DNA from: a virus
Virus record (IMG/VR): IMGVR_UViG_3300032282_003851
Location: 1 to 26,797 of that record
Length of the DNA stretch: 26,797 nt
Reading direction: 5' to 3' (one strand)
Within the stretch, counting starts at the first letter, position 1. Each line of letters starts with the position of its first letter. The notes below the pieces were generated by a model. It was not told where the DNA came from. It did not search any database and saw nothing but the letters and a program-made list of their open reading frames with translations. This document shows, piece by piece, positions 7,737-15,354 of this stretch. The translations under genes and the position numbers were made by a program.

Positions 7737-8311
7737 AAACGAGAATAAAGTCTATTTTAAACGGAGGGCGTAACGCCTTTCCCGACGCCAAACATAGAAT
7801 CGTCCCCGCCTTTACTTTTGAGGGCGTCGATTACTATAAGTTTGACGCCGCTCATGGAGACCTCCCTTACAAGAGAGCTCTCGCGGCGATCGTCGTTTAC
7901 AAAGAGCTCGAAATGTCTTGCTCGGTCGATTACCTCAAAAAGCACGTCGCAAAGGTTAACGAGATCCTCTCCGCGCCGAAATTTACCCTCGCGTCGGCAA
8001 TGACTTTACAAAAATTAAACACTTATCTCGAGGAGCGTTTAACTTTCCCTTTCGAGCCAAATCTCGGGCTTAAGCTGGGGACGGTTGTTTACTTTGACGA
8101 GAGCGAAAATCCGTACGATTATGATCCTAAATACGCGGAGGAAAAGATAAAACGCTGGAGGAGCGGGGCGGGCGTCCGCGATTTTTTTTTGAAAACGCCG
8201 TTAATGGAGTTAATACCCTTTTTAAAGAGTTACGAGGGAGATATCGAGATTTATACCCAAACGATCGACGCGATAAACGCGATACATTTGGGCGGAGTTT
8301 CGGGAGCGTAA
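7727..8311 (+). CDS. Tail assembly chaperone, unshifted form
   Basis: A 194-residue protein directly upstream of the tape measure, the usual place for the tail chaperone (lambda G position). Visible features: an N-terminal domain with FEGVDYYKFDAAHGDLPYKR (31-50), a helical middle and a C-terminal helical segment (LMELIPFLKSYEGDIEIY). It starts inside the last codons of the preceding gene. Its 3' end carries in-phase slippery heptamers, and the -1 frame continues open past its stop to 8526 without any start codon of its own, so a fraction of ribosomes probably makes a longer product. Such chaperone pairs coat the tape measure and recruit tube subunits. Similarity to a named family is not clear; position and frame logic carry the call. 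Confidence 0.7.
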   Translation: MQLKTRIKSILNGGRNAFPDAKHRIVPAFTFEGVDYYKFDAAHGDLPYKRALAAIVVYKELEMSCSVDYLKKHVAKVNEILSAPKFTLASAMTLQKLNTYLEERLTFPFEPNLGLKLGTVVYFDESENPYDYDPKYAEEKIKRWRSGAGVRDFFLKTPLMELIPFLKSYEGDIEIYTQTIDAINAIHLGGVSGA

Positions 8312-8526
8312 TAAATGAGACGAGCTGGAGCTTTGAGCGTCAAATTATCGACATAATACTCGAGGGAGACGCGGCAAGGTTACAAGAGCTCGACAACTGG
8401 ACGGCGATCGATTGTTTTGCTCGGCTTAATTATAGGCTGGGAATATTGAAAAAACAAAAAAAAGAAAGCGAGCAAAATGCCCGAGCAAATTATACTCGAG
8501 TTCGTCGGAGATCCGAGCGGACTTAA
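7727..8526 (+). CDS. Tail assembly chaperone, -1 frameshifted long form
   Basis: The interval 8312-8476 looks empty, but the -1 frame is open from 8131 to the stop at 8524-8526 and contains no ATG, GTG or TTG before a TTG at 8446. Its later part reads like a protein: NETSWSFERQIIDIILEGD, then LDNWTAIDCFARLNYRLGI and a Lys/Glu-rich end. A -1 shift at TTTGGGC (8287-8293) joins 189 residues of the upstream frame to 77 residues, giving 266. This reproduces the lambda G/GT arrangement immediately before a tape measure, whose start at 8477 lies inside the extension. A second candidate slip site is the run of nine Ts at 8182-8190; the upstream frame keeps good coding character after it, so the later site is preferred. 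Confidence 0.72.
8287..8293 (+). other. Programmed -1 ribosomal frameshift site
   Basis: TTTGGGC in the exact X XXY YYZ phase of the upstream gene (T|TTG|GGC), six codons before its stop. Shifting back one base here leads into the open extension frame ending at 8526. The competing site is the T run at 8182-8190, which is also in phase (T|TTT|TTT). Confidence 0.6.
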
Positions 8527-10732
8527 ACCCGTCGCCGACGCAATGTCGGCTCTCGGTAAATTAACAGACGACCAGCGCAAGAGCTTACAAAAAGCGACCG
8601 ACGATTTCAATACCCGCAAGACGGCAATCGTCGCAAGCGAGAAAGCAAGCGCGGACGCGATCGGTAAAACGACGACCGCGATAAGCAACGAGGCGGCGGA
8701 GCTTAATAAAGTATCGAAAGGGCTTAATGAGATATCGAAATCGGTTGCGGGCGGCAATCTCAAAGGAGTATCGGACACGTTTAAAAAAGCGGGCGACGCG
8801 ATCGGCGAGACGGTAACGAAAACGATCTCTCTCAAGACGCAACTCCGTACACTTAAGCAAGAGTTACAAGGGCTCGAGGTCGGATCGAAACGTTTTAAAG
8901 AGGCGTCGATCGAGGCGTCAAAGCTGGAGGATAAGATCGGCGACGTTAACGAGCAAATCCGCGTAATGAGTAAAGATACATTTGCTCTCGACGCGGTTGT
9001 CGACGGCGTTCGCGGTATTACGGCGGCTTATTCACTCGCGCAAGGAGCGGGCGCTTTATTTGGAGAGGAGAATAAAAATTTACAAGAGGCGCTCGTTAAG
9101 ATTAACGCCTTAATGCTCGTCTCGACCAGCTTGCAAGAGGTCTCAAATCAATTAACGGGACAAGGCGCGGCAAAGCTCGGGATTTTAAGTATTGCGACAA
9201 AAGTACAAACGTTTGTAATGGAGGGCGCGACGTTTGCGGCTAAAGCGTTTCGCGGAGCTTTGGTCGGTCTCGGTCTCGGCTTGGTCGTTACATTGCTTTA
9301 CGAGGCTGCAAAGGCTTTCGGATTGTTTACGGACTCCGTCGACGATAATACCAGCGCTCTCGATAAAAACGAGGAGGCTCGTAAAACGTTTCTCGAGCAA
9401 GACGAGGCGATTATTAATAAACTGGAGGAGCTTAAGGTCTCGGAGAAAGCAAGGCTCGAGGCGGCGTTAAAAAGCGCCGAGCAACTCCGCAAAATAAGAG
9501 CGGACGACGTTAACGGTTACGATACTTTACTGAAAAAGGCAAAAGAGAGCGGAGATAAAAATTATATTATTGAGGTTGAAAACTACATAAAAAAAGACGC
9601 GTTAAGGATTAAGGAGATAAACGACGAGGTAAAAGTACTCGACGAGCGGATCTCCGCAACAAAGGACGCTCTCGCGGCGATTGCAAAAGAGGAGGACGCC
9701 GCCCGTAAAAAGGAGGCGGAGGCTCGAAAAAAAGCCGACAAGCCGACCGAAATGCTCGCGCAAATCGAGGAGGGTTACAAACAAGAGCAAGCCGCTCTCC
9801 AGCGCAAGATCGACGCGGAGATCGCCGCCGAGAAAAAAGCCCTCGACGATAAAAAGAAATTAAAAGAGGACGCGGCGGACGCGGAGAAAGCAAACGAAAA
9901 GGAGTTAATGGATCATATCGCGACACTCCATAAGAAAAAGGACGACGAGATCGTTAAGAGCGAAAAGGACGCCGCCGCAAAAAAAGAGGAGCTCCGACAA
10001 GCCGAGATCCAAGCGGTCGGCATACTGGTCTCGACGATCTTTACAATAACCAACGCCCAGCGCAACGCCGATTATGAGGCGCAACTTAATCACTTGGCGA
10101 CCATGAGAGACGCCGAGCTAAATAACAAGGACTTAACGGAGGCTCAAAAGGCGGCGATTAATGAAAAGTATCGGAGAGAGGAGGCGGCGATTAAGCGCAA
10201 GCAGTTTGAGCAAGAGCGATCCGCAAAAATTATCGAGGCAACGATCGCGACCGCTCTTGCGGTTGTAAAGGCTTTACCTAATTACGTCGCGGCGGCTTTG
10301 GCTGGAGTTGCTGGGGCGGCTCAAATCGCGATTATCGCGTCGCAACCGACGCCCGCTTTCGCGAAAGGTACGGAGTACGTCGAGGGCGCTGGGACTGGGA
10401 CGAGCGACTCGATACATGCAAAGCTCTCGAAAGGCGAGCGCGTTGTCCCCGCAAAAATTAACGAGTCGCTCGCTGGCATACCAAACGAGGCGCTCCCGAG
10501 ACTTGCGGCGCTGGCTGGCATGATACCAAACATATCGGGAGATTATCTCGGAGGACTGGATCGTAACGCGTCCGCGAGTTTCGATTATAAGCTCATGGCA
10601 AAAGAGATATCCTCGACGCTTGCGAACGCGACAAAGCCGCAAATATCAATCGATAAAAACGGCTTTAATATCCTCCTCGTAAAAGGAAACTCGAGAGCGA
10701 CGTATCTTAATAATCGATACTTAAGCAAATGA
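8477..10732 (+). CDS. Tape measure protein
   Basis: A 751-residue protein with the classic tape measure layout: long helical and coiled-coil N-terminal half (LKTQLRTLKQELQGLEVGS), a hydrophobic segment near 262-282 (LVGLGLGLVVTLLYEAAKAF), a strongly charged Lys/Glu/Ala coiled coil from about 300 to 560, a second hydrophobic stretch near 588-621 (VAAALAGVAGAAQIAIIAS), and the familiar end FAKGTEYVEG followed by KLSKGERVVPAKIN. At about 1.5 angstrom per residue this predicts a tail of about 110 nm, pointing to a siphovirus. The start overlaps the frameshifted chaperone by 50 bases. In infection such proteins leave the tail and may help DNA cross the envelope. Confidence 0.93.
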   Translation: MPEQIILEFVGDPSGLKPVADAMSALGKLTDDQRKSLQKATDDFNTRKTAIVASEKASADAIGKTTTAISNEAAELNKVSKGLNEISKSVAGGNLKGVSDTFKKAGDAIGETVTKTISLKTQLRTLKQELQGLEVGSKRFKEASIEASKLEDKIGDVNEQIRVMSKDTFALDAVVDGVRGITAAYSLAQGAGALFGEENKNLQEALVKINALMLVSTSLQEVSNQLTGQGAAKLGILSIATKVQTFVMEGATFAAKAFRGALVGLGLGLVVTLLYEAAKAFGLFTDSVDDNTSALDKNEEARKTFLEQDEAIINKLEELKVSEKARLEAALKSAEQLRKIRADDVNGYDTLLKKAKESGDKNYIIEVENYIKKDALRIKEINDEVKVLDERISATKDALAAIAKEEDAARKKEAEARKKADKPTEMLAQIEEGYKQEQAALQRKIDAEIAAEKKALDDKKKLKEDAADAEKANEKELMDHIATLHKKKDDEIVKSEKDAAAKKEELRQAEIQAVGILVSTIFTITNAQRNADYEAQLNHLATMRDAELNNKDLTEAQKAAINEKYRREEAAIKRKQFEQERSAKIIEATIATALAVVKALPNYVAAALAGVAGAAQIAIIASQPTPAFAKGTEYVEGAGTGTSDSIHAKLSKGERVVPAKINESLAGIPNEALPRLAALAGMIPNISGDYLGGLDRNASASFDYKLMAKEISSTLANATKPQISIDKNGFNILLVKGNSRATYLNNRYLSK

Positions 10733-10734
10733 GG

Positions 10735-10911
10735 TTATTTGCAATGATAAAGCTCTCCCGCCTCGTCGGTAAACTGGACGCCTTTTTTTATATCGTCGTA
10801 ACGATCGTCCCCTTTGCAATAAGTCTCGGCATGGAGAGGAGTTTCGCACTCGTAACACTTTTTGCAAGAGGAGAGAGCAAGGATTGAGAGGATAAAAACG
10901 ATTTTTTTCAT
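10735..10911 (-). CDS. Small lipoprotein, moron-like
   Basis: A 58-residue minus-strand gene in the gap between the tape measure and the next tail gene, just under common length cut-offs. It starts MKKIVFILSILALSSCKK: a basic N-terminus, a hydrophobic core and a lipobox L13-S14-S15-C16, so it should be lipidated at Cys16. The mature part is about 43 residues with Cys19, Cys22, Cys32 and Cys57 (KKCYECETP, YCKGDD, ending YHCK). Small flavobacterial lipoproteins often begin in this way. It has a full Bacteroidetes promoter reading only into it, and opposes the late genes around it. This is the pattern of a moron: a gene expressed independently, often to change the host envelope or exclude other phages. 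That role is inference. Confidence 0.8.
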   Translation of the reverse strand: MKKIVFILSILALSSCKKCYECETPLHAETYCKGDDRYDDIKKGVQFTDEAGELYHCK

Positions 10912-10932
10912 GGTTTAAAGTTTAGTTAATTT

Positions 10933-10940
10933 TAGATTTA
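10933..10940 (+). promoter_or_regulatory. Possible -7 box for the tail-tip gene
   Basis: TAGATTTA, one base from TAnnTTTG, 24 bases before the ATG at 10965, the same distance as in the two stronger + strand promoters. No TTG lies 21 bases upstream (CAT instead), so it is weaker or needs help. It sits next to the divergent lipoprotein promoter. Confidence 0.35.
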
Positions 10941-10946
10941 CGAGAT

Positions 10947-10978
10947 CAAATATAAAGCCAAAAAATGAGTAAATACAA
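10947..10978 (-). promoter_or_regulatory. Promoter of the minus-strand lipoprotein
   Basis: Read on the minus strand: TTG (complement of 10978-10976), exactly 21 bases, then TATATTTG (complement of 10954-10947), a full TAnnTTTG match. The lipoprotein ATG follows 35 bases downstream. The TTG element lies inside the first codons of the divergent + strand gene. The spacer equals that of the promoters at 5205 and 19188. Confidence 0.75.
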
Positions 10979-13316
10979 ATTTACGATAATAGATTACTCG
11001 GTTAACCCAGCGGGAGACTCGACCGTTATACCCGAGCCCGTCGGCTGGGACGGATTGATAATAAAGCTCCAGCGCTCGCCCGAGTATCATGGATTTTTTG
11101 ATTATTTCGATAACTCGATCTCGGGTCTCCAGTTTGACGGAGAGGGTTTCGACATAATTAAATCCGCTTACTCGGTACTCGGGAGCGCTGCAAAACTCGA
11201 GCTCGAGATCGAGTACGCTTGCTCGGAGACGGATTCTTTCGAGCCGCTTTATACTGGACGATTTGACTTTAACACATACTCGGAGACTTGCGGCGATCGT
11301 TGCTTTATCGAGATCAATATCGAAACGACCTCTTGTCTTGTCGACTTTAAAAACCGCTCGGATCAAAAAGTCGATCTCGAGAGCTTGCGATCGTTTGACT
11401 TGCCCGACGGAGATCCCGACGATTTGACGGCTTACGCTGGTCTCGGTTTCGATATCGAGCTACTTGCGAACGCCGTCTTTTTACGGACGTTTTACCAAAT
11501 GACGGACGGCAATATTTTTTACTTTACGGACGGCGTCGGAGCTTTGCTCGGAGAGGCGGCGACACATTATTACACTTTTGCGCTCGATAAACCAGTCGAG
11601 ACGACTTTACCCTCGTTTGCTGGGATAACCTTTGCTTACGACGTACTTAACGGGACGCCTCCGTCCCCCTTAGAAAACTTTATTACAAACGGGTTTCCGA
11701 TCTTTACTTTGAGCGAGCTCTCCGCGCTGGCATGTTACGGAGATTTTAATATCTCCGCTCATGTAAAGGGCAATTTTATCGAGGACACAAACTCCGATCG
11801 TAATTACGGCTCGAGCTGGGTATTAATACACGTCGATACTGGAGGGACGATTACCGTACTCGATACCCAAACGATCGACGCGGGGACGGCGTACGCTGGC
11901 GGAGTACCTCATAACCAGCTTTTCGATAAAACTTTAACGGCAACGGTATCGCTGGTCGAGGGAGATAAAATTTACGTCGCCTTATTGCTTTTTAATTATC
12001 AATACGACACCGCTCCCGATCCTTATACGTTATCCGTCGAGTTTGAGATATACGATTTTGATATTAACGGCTTAACGCAATGCGACCCGACCGAGAGTAA
12101 AGTTTTTCTCGTTAACGAGACCGCCTCGAGGATCGTCGAGAGTATTACAAACGATTGCCTCCGCGTTTATTCCGATTACTTTGGGCGCGTCGACGCTTTA
12201 CCTTATACCAGCGCGTCCGACGGTTGCGGGAGCTGGGAGATACTTACAAACGGACTTAATATCCGCCGCGCCGTAATGGTCGACGATACCGACCCGAAAA
12301 CCGTCCTCTCATTTGCGGAGCTTTGGGCTGGACTTAATCCGATACATAATCTCGGGCTCGGCGTCGAGGTCGATCCAAATCGCGCGGATCATGAGCTTTT
12401 GAGGCTGGAGAAAGTACAATATTTTTATGACGACGCCGTTATCTTTACGATTAACGACATTAAAGATCTTAAGCGATCAATCTTGCCGAGCGAGATTTAT
12501 TCGACATTTAACGGCGGCTTTCAAAAATACGAGACCGAGACGGCGGGAGGGCGTAACGATATACACGCAAAGAGAAATTTTCGGACAACGATCTCGAATA
12601 TAAAAAACGCGCTGGAGCAAGTCTCCTCGTTTATCGCGTCGGGACACTCGATCGAGGTTACGCGCTGGCAAGTCGGAGCGACCTCGCAAGACTGGAGATA
12701 CGATAACGATACCTTTGTCGTTTGCGTTGTCCGAGACGAGGGAGCTCTCGGAGGCTGGAGGGTCGAGCGAGGAGAAAGTATGCCGACCGCCGACAACTTG
12801 CCAAACTGGGAGACATGTTATAATGTACTCATATCTCCCCAGCGCAACGCTCGCCGCTGGACGCCGATAATATTACAAGCATACGTCGATTTTTTAAACG
12901 GGACGATCAAATTTATGGACGGGACGGGCAATATTATCGCCTCGACATTTATCCTCCCAAATACCTCGACCGATTGTATTACGCAAGACGACGCGATACC
13001 GTTTGTGAATATGCCCGAAAACGCCGATATCTCTCTCTCGGCGAGCGCGGCTTATCCTTTTGACCCCGATAATATAGAAAATTTTTACCCGTTCAAAAAA
13101 CCCGAGCGCGTCCGTTTCGAGTACCCGTTAAGTTTTGAGGACTGGAAAACAATTAAAGCAAATCCGAGAGGTTTAATTGCTTATAATTGCGGCGACGGAG
13201 TCCTCGAGCAAGGCTGGATCGAGGAAATAAACTATAAAATTAACGACGGGATCGCGGAGTTTATACTTATACCGCGTATCGACGTCGATCAAATAGGAGT
13301 ATATTATTATGGCTGA
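10965..13316 (+). CDS. Tail-tip or baseplate structural protein
   Basis: A 783-residue protein right after the tape measure on the + strand, where distal-tail and tail-associated proteins are expected. The first 130 residues (PVGWDGLIIKLQRSPEYHG, then GLQFDGEGFDIIKSAY) form a motif I associate with large tail proteins of Bacteroidetes phages. The middle is beta-rich with aromatic strands; the end (GDGVLEQGWIEEINYKIND, then EFILIPRID) resembles a beta-barrel hub fold. Cys residues are spread through the chain (SETCGDRCF, NDCLRV, DGCGSW). No enzymatic motif is seen. It overlaps the next gene by 8 bases. The structural role is a confident inference; the exact part (Dit, hub or tip) is not. Confidence 0.7.
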   Translation: MSKYKFTIIDYSVNPAGDSTVIPEPVGWDGLIIKLQRSPEYHGFFDYFDNSISGLQFDGEGFDIIKSAYSVLGSAAKLELEIEYACSETDSFEPLYTGRFDFNTYSETCGDRCFIEINIETTSCLVDFKNRSDQKVDLESLRSFDLPDGDPDDLTAYAGLGFDIELLANAVFLRTFYQMTDGNIFYFTDGVGALLGEAATHYYTFALDKPVETTLPSFAGITFAYDVLNGTPPSPLENFITNGFPIFTLSELSALACYGDFNISAHVKGNFIEDTNSDRNYGSSWVLIHVDTGGTITVLDTQTIDAGTAYAGGVPHNQLFDKTLTATVSLVEGDKIYVALLLFNYQYDTAPDPYTLSVEFEIYDFDINGLTQCDPTESKVFLVNETASRIVESITNDCLRVYSDYFGRVDALPYTSASDGCGSWEILTNGLNIRRAVMVDDTDPKTVLSFAELWAGLNPIHNLGLGVEVDPNRADHELLRLEKVQYFYDDAVIFTINDIKDLKRSILPSEIYSTFNGGFQKYETETAGGRNDIHAKRNFRTTISNIKNALEQVSSFIASGHSIEVTRWQVGATSQDWRYDNDTFVVCVVRDEGALGGWRVERGESMPTADNLPNWETCYNVLISPQRNARRWTPIILQAYVDFLNGTIKFMDGTGNIIASTFILPNTSTDCITQDDAIPFVNMPENADISLSASAAYPFDPDNIENFYPFKKPERVRFEYPLSFEDWKTIKANPRGLIAYNCGDGVLEQGWIEEINYKINDGIAEFILIPRIDVDQIGVYYYG

Positions 13317-14265
13317 TACCGCGATTTTTTCTCCGAGCTGGAGCTTTGTCGCTCTCGGGGACTTTCCTTACGATTTGACTGTTTGTCATGAGCCCGAGAC
13401 GGTTTGTATACCAATGATCTCGATCTCCGATTTACGTTTTCAGGTTTACGCAAGCGTATTATCTCCGACCCCAGTCGTCGCGTTTCCCGAGCGGACGATC
13501 TTTGCTTATCCGATCCCTCTCGACGCCGATTGCCAATACGACGAGATCCCTGACTTTCCTGATCTTAAGCCGCTGGAGGCAACCGTAACACCGATCTCGG
13601 ACAAGGTCGGAGCGGTCGCGGTTATCTCATTTGATACTCAAAATATTACCAGCTTTGACGATATACCAGTTTACGGGAGCGGAGGTACGATCTCCGTCGG
13701 AGATTGCTTTAAATTCGTAATCGTCGAGGTATGGACGAGCGGCGTATCAAAAGAGGTTGTCTCGCAAACGACGCTCGGTTGTACGAATTGCTTTAAACGA
13801 GTTTCCGATCCTTGCTTTCTCTCGCGTATTGAGTACTCGAATAACGAGAACGCTTTTGATTTTTATTATAATAACGGCAACTCTCTCGGCAATCCAAATC
13901 GAGTACTTTTACCGTTTTACTTACACTCTCCCCAGCTTTTACACGACGAAAGCTCGTACCAAACGTCGAGCGGAGTTTATATTAAGCTCTCGGAGAGGAT
14001 CGAGGAGGAGCTTATCTTGCAAACGGATTACATGCCGCAAGGATTCCACCGCCGACTCAAGATCGCCCTCGCTCATGATTTTATCAATATAAGCAATACA
14101 AATTACGACGACTTAATTAATATCTCAAACGATTTCGTATGTCGAGATCCGTATGAGATAGACTGGAAACCCGACATCGTCGACCTCCAGCTCGCGCAAG
14201 GAAAAACAAAAGTAAAGATCTCCGCGCCGCTCTCTTTGTATAACTCGAATTGTAAACCCGCCTAA
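13309..14265 (+). CDS. Tail-tip associated structural protein
   Basis: A 318-residue beta-rich protein that overlaps the stop of the previous tail gene by 8 bases. It has ten or so Cys, several in close pairs (TVCHEPETVC, 24-33; LGCTNCFKRVSDPCF in the middle; SNCKPA at the end), no signal peptide and no membrane segment. The coupling to the large tail gene and lack of catalytic motif suggest a partner of the tail tip. I do not recognise a family; a receptor-binding role is possible because such genes often follow the baseplate proteins. Confidence 0.6.
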   Translation: MADTAIFSPSWSFVALGDFPYDLTVCHEPETVCIPMISISDLRFQVYASVLSPTPVVAFPERTIFAYPIPLDADCQYDEIPDFPDLKPLEATVTPISDKVGAVAVISFDTQNITSFDDIPVYGSGGTISVGDCFKFVIVEVWTSGVSKEVVSQTTLGCTNCFKRVSDPCFLSRIEYSNNENAFDFYYNNGNSLGNPNRVLLPFYLHSPQLLHDESSYQTSSGVYIKLSERIEEELILQTDYMPQGFHRRLKIALAHDFINISNTNYDDLINISNDFVCRDPYEIDWKPDIVDLQLAQGKTKVKISAPLSLYNSNCKPA

Positions 14266-14274
14266 ATTAAAAAA

Positions 14275-15354
14275 ATGGAAAAGCTATTAACAAAAAAGGA
14301 GCTCGCAAAGCTCAAAACCGCCGCAAACAACTCGATCTCTCTTGCTTTCGATATGGTCGAAAGCGTACTCGAGAGCGCCGTTAACGAGCTCCTCGCTCAT
14401 GAGATCGATAAGGTTGTCGGCATAATGCCGTCGGGAGATCAGATCCCAGTTACCCCAGCCGATAAAACGTCGGGGATAATATTACTCGCGCTCGGACATG
14501 CTTATTATGGCGAAATGGCTGCAAATCTCGCGGGCTCGATCCGTTACTCGGATAAAGATATCCCGATTCATTTGGTTTATCATGGCAACGCGCTCGATCA
14601 TTTGGGGCAAGATAAGCTCCGCCTTTTTACCAGTATCGCGCAAGCTCCAGCGGAGAGCTTTACAAAGGGCGGTAAAACGGCATACTTTAAAGCAAAGACC
14701 TATCTTTACGACTTAAGTCCGTACGATAAAACGCTTTACCTCGACGTCGACATGATCCTTTTCGGCAACCGTCGCGCCTCCGACTTTATCGCCGCGCTGG
14801 ACGGGGTCGACTTTGCGATCCAAAACCGCGACGCGATCGAGCTCTCCTCAATTAAAGAGGGCGACAAGCCTCCTTTTTATCTTTGGGCGGACGTTGCCTC
14901 AATTAAAAAGGCGTACGACTTAACCAGCGGCAAACTTTACGGCCTACACTCCGAGTTAATGTACTTTGAAAAAAATCCAAAAATGGAGGCTTTTTTTAAT
15001 GAGGTTAAAGAGATTTACGAGCGTCCTAAAATGGAGGCTCGCGAGTTCGCTGGAGATATCGCGGACGAGCTGGCTTTTGCGGTTGCAATGCTTAAGACGG
15101 GCGTTAAACCTCATGTCGAGCCGTACTCTCCCGTCTACTGGAGAAAGCTCGACGGTCGTAATGGAGTGCCGCACCGTATTAATGATCTCGGCGCGAAATT
15201 TTTTGCGTACTCCGTCGGCGGTAATGTGCAACCTCCGCAAATGGTCGACATTTATAACCTCATGGCAAAGGCTTACATGAGAGCCGTCGGCGTCTCCCGA
15301 GTTTGGGCGCTGAAAAACAAAAAGAACTTTATTAAAGAGCGTCAATCCTTATGA
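14275..15354 (+). CDS. GT8-like GT-A glycosyltransferase
   Basis: A 359-residue protein whose residues 66-330 fit a nucleotide-sugar transferase: a first strand GIILLALGHAYYGEMAANL (67-85), the donor-site AYFKAKTYLYDLSPYDKTLY (136-155) and the metal-binding LDVDMILF (156-163, DVD at 157-159), as in glycogenin/galactosyltransferase-type GT8 enzymes. The first 60 residues form an extra helical domain. It sits between tail-tip genes and the portal, overlapping the portal start by 4 bases, so it is co-expressed with virion parts. It may glycosylate a virion protein or host glycan. It is separate from the minus-strand glycan operon but uses the same codon style. The family is fairly sure; the substrate is unknown. 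Confidence 0.78.
   Translation: MEKLLTKKELAKLKTAANNSISLAFDMVESVLESAVNELLAHEIDKVVGIMPSGDQIPVTPADKTSGIILLALGHAYYGEMAANLAGSIRYSDKDIPIHLVYHGNALDHLGQDKLRLFTSIAQAPAESFTKGGKTAYFKAKTYLYDLSPYDKTLYLDVDMILFGNRRASDFIAALDGVDFAIQNRDAIELSSIKEGDKPPFYLWADVASIKKAYDLTSGKLYGLHSELMYFEKNPKMEAFFNEVKEIYERPKMEAREFAGDIADELAFAVAMLKTGVKPHVEPYSPVYWRKLDGRNGVPHRINDLGAKFFAYSVGGNVQPPQMVDIYNLMAKAYMRAVGVSRVWALKNKKNFIKERQSL

Noticed and set aside
8315-8356. Short frame from ATG 8315 just after the chaperone stop
   Set aside because: Only 13 codons; the long open frame in the other phase explains the region better.
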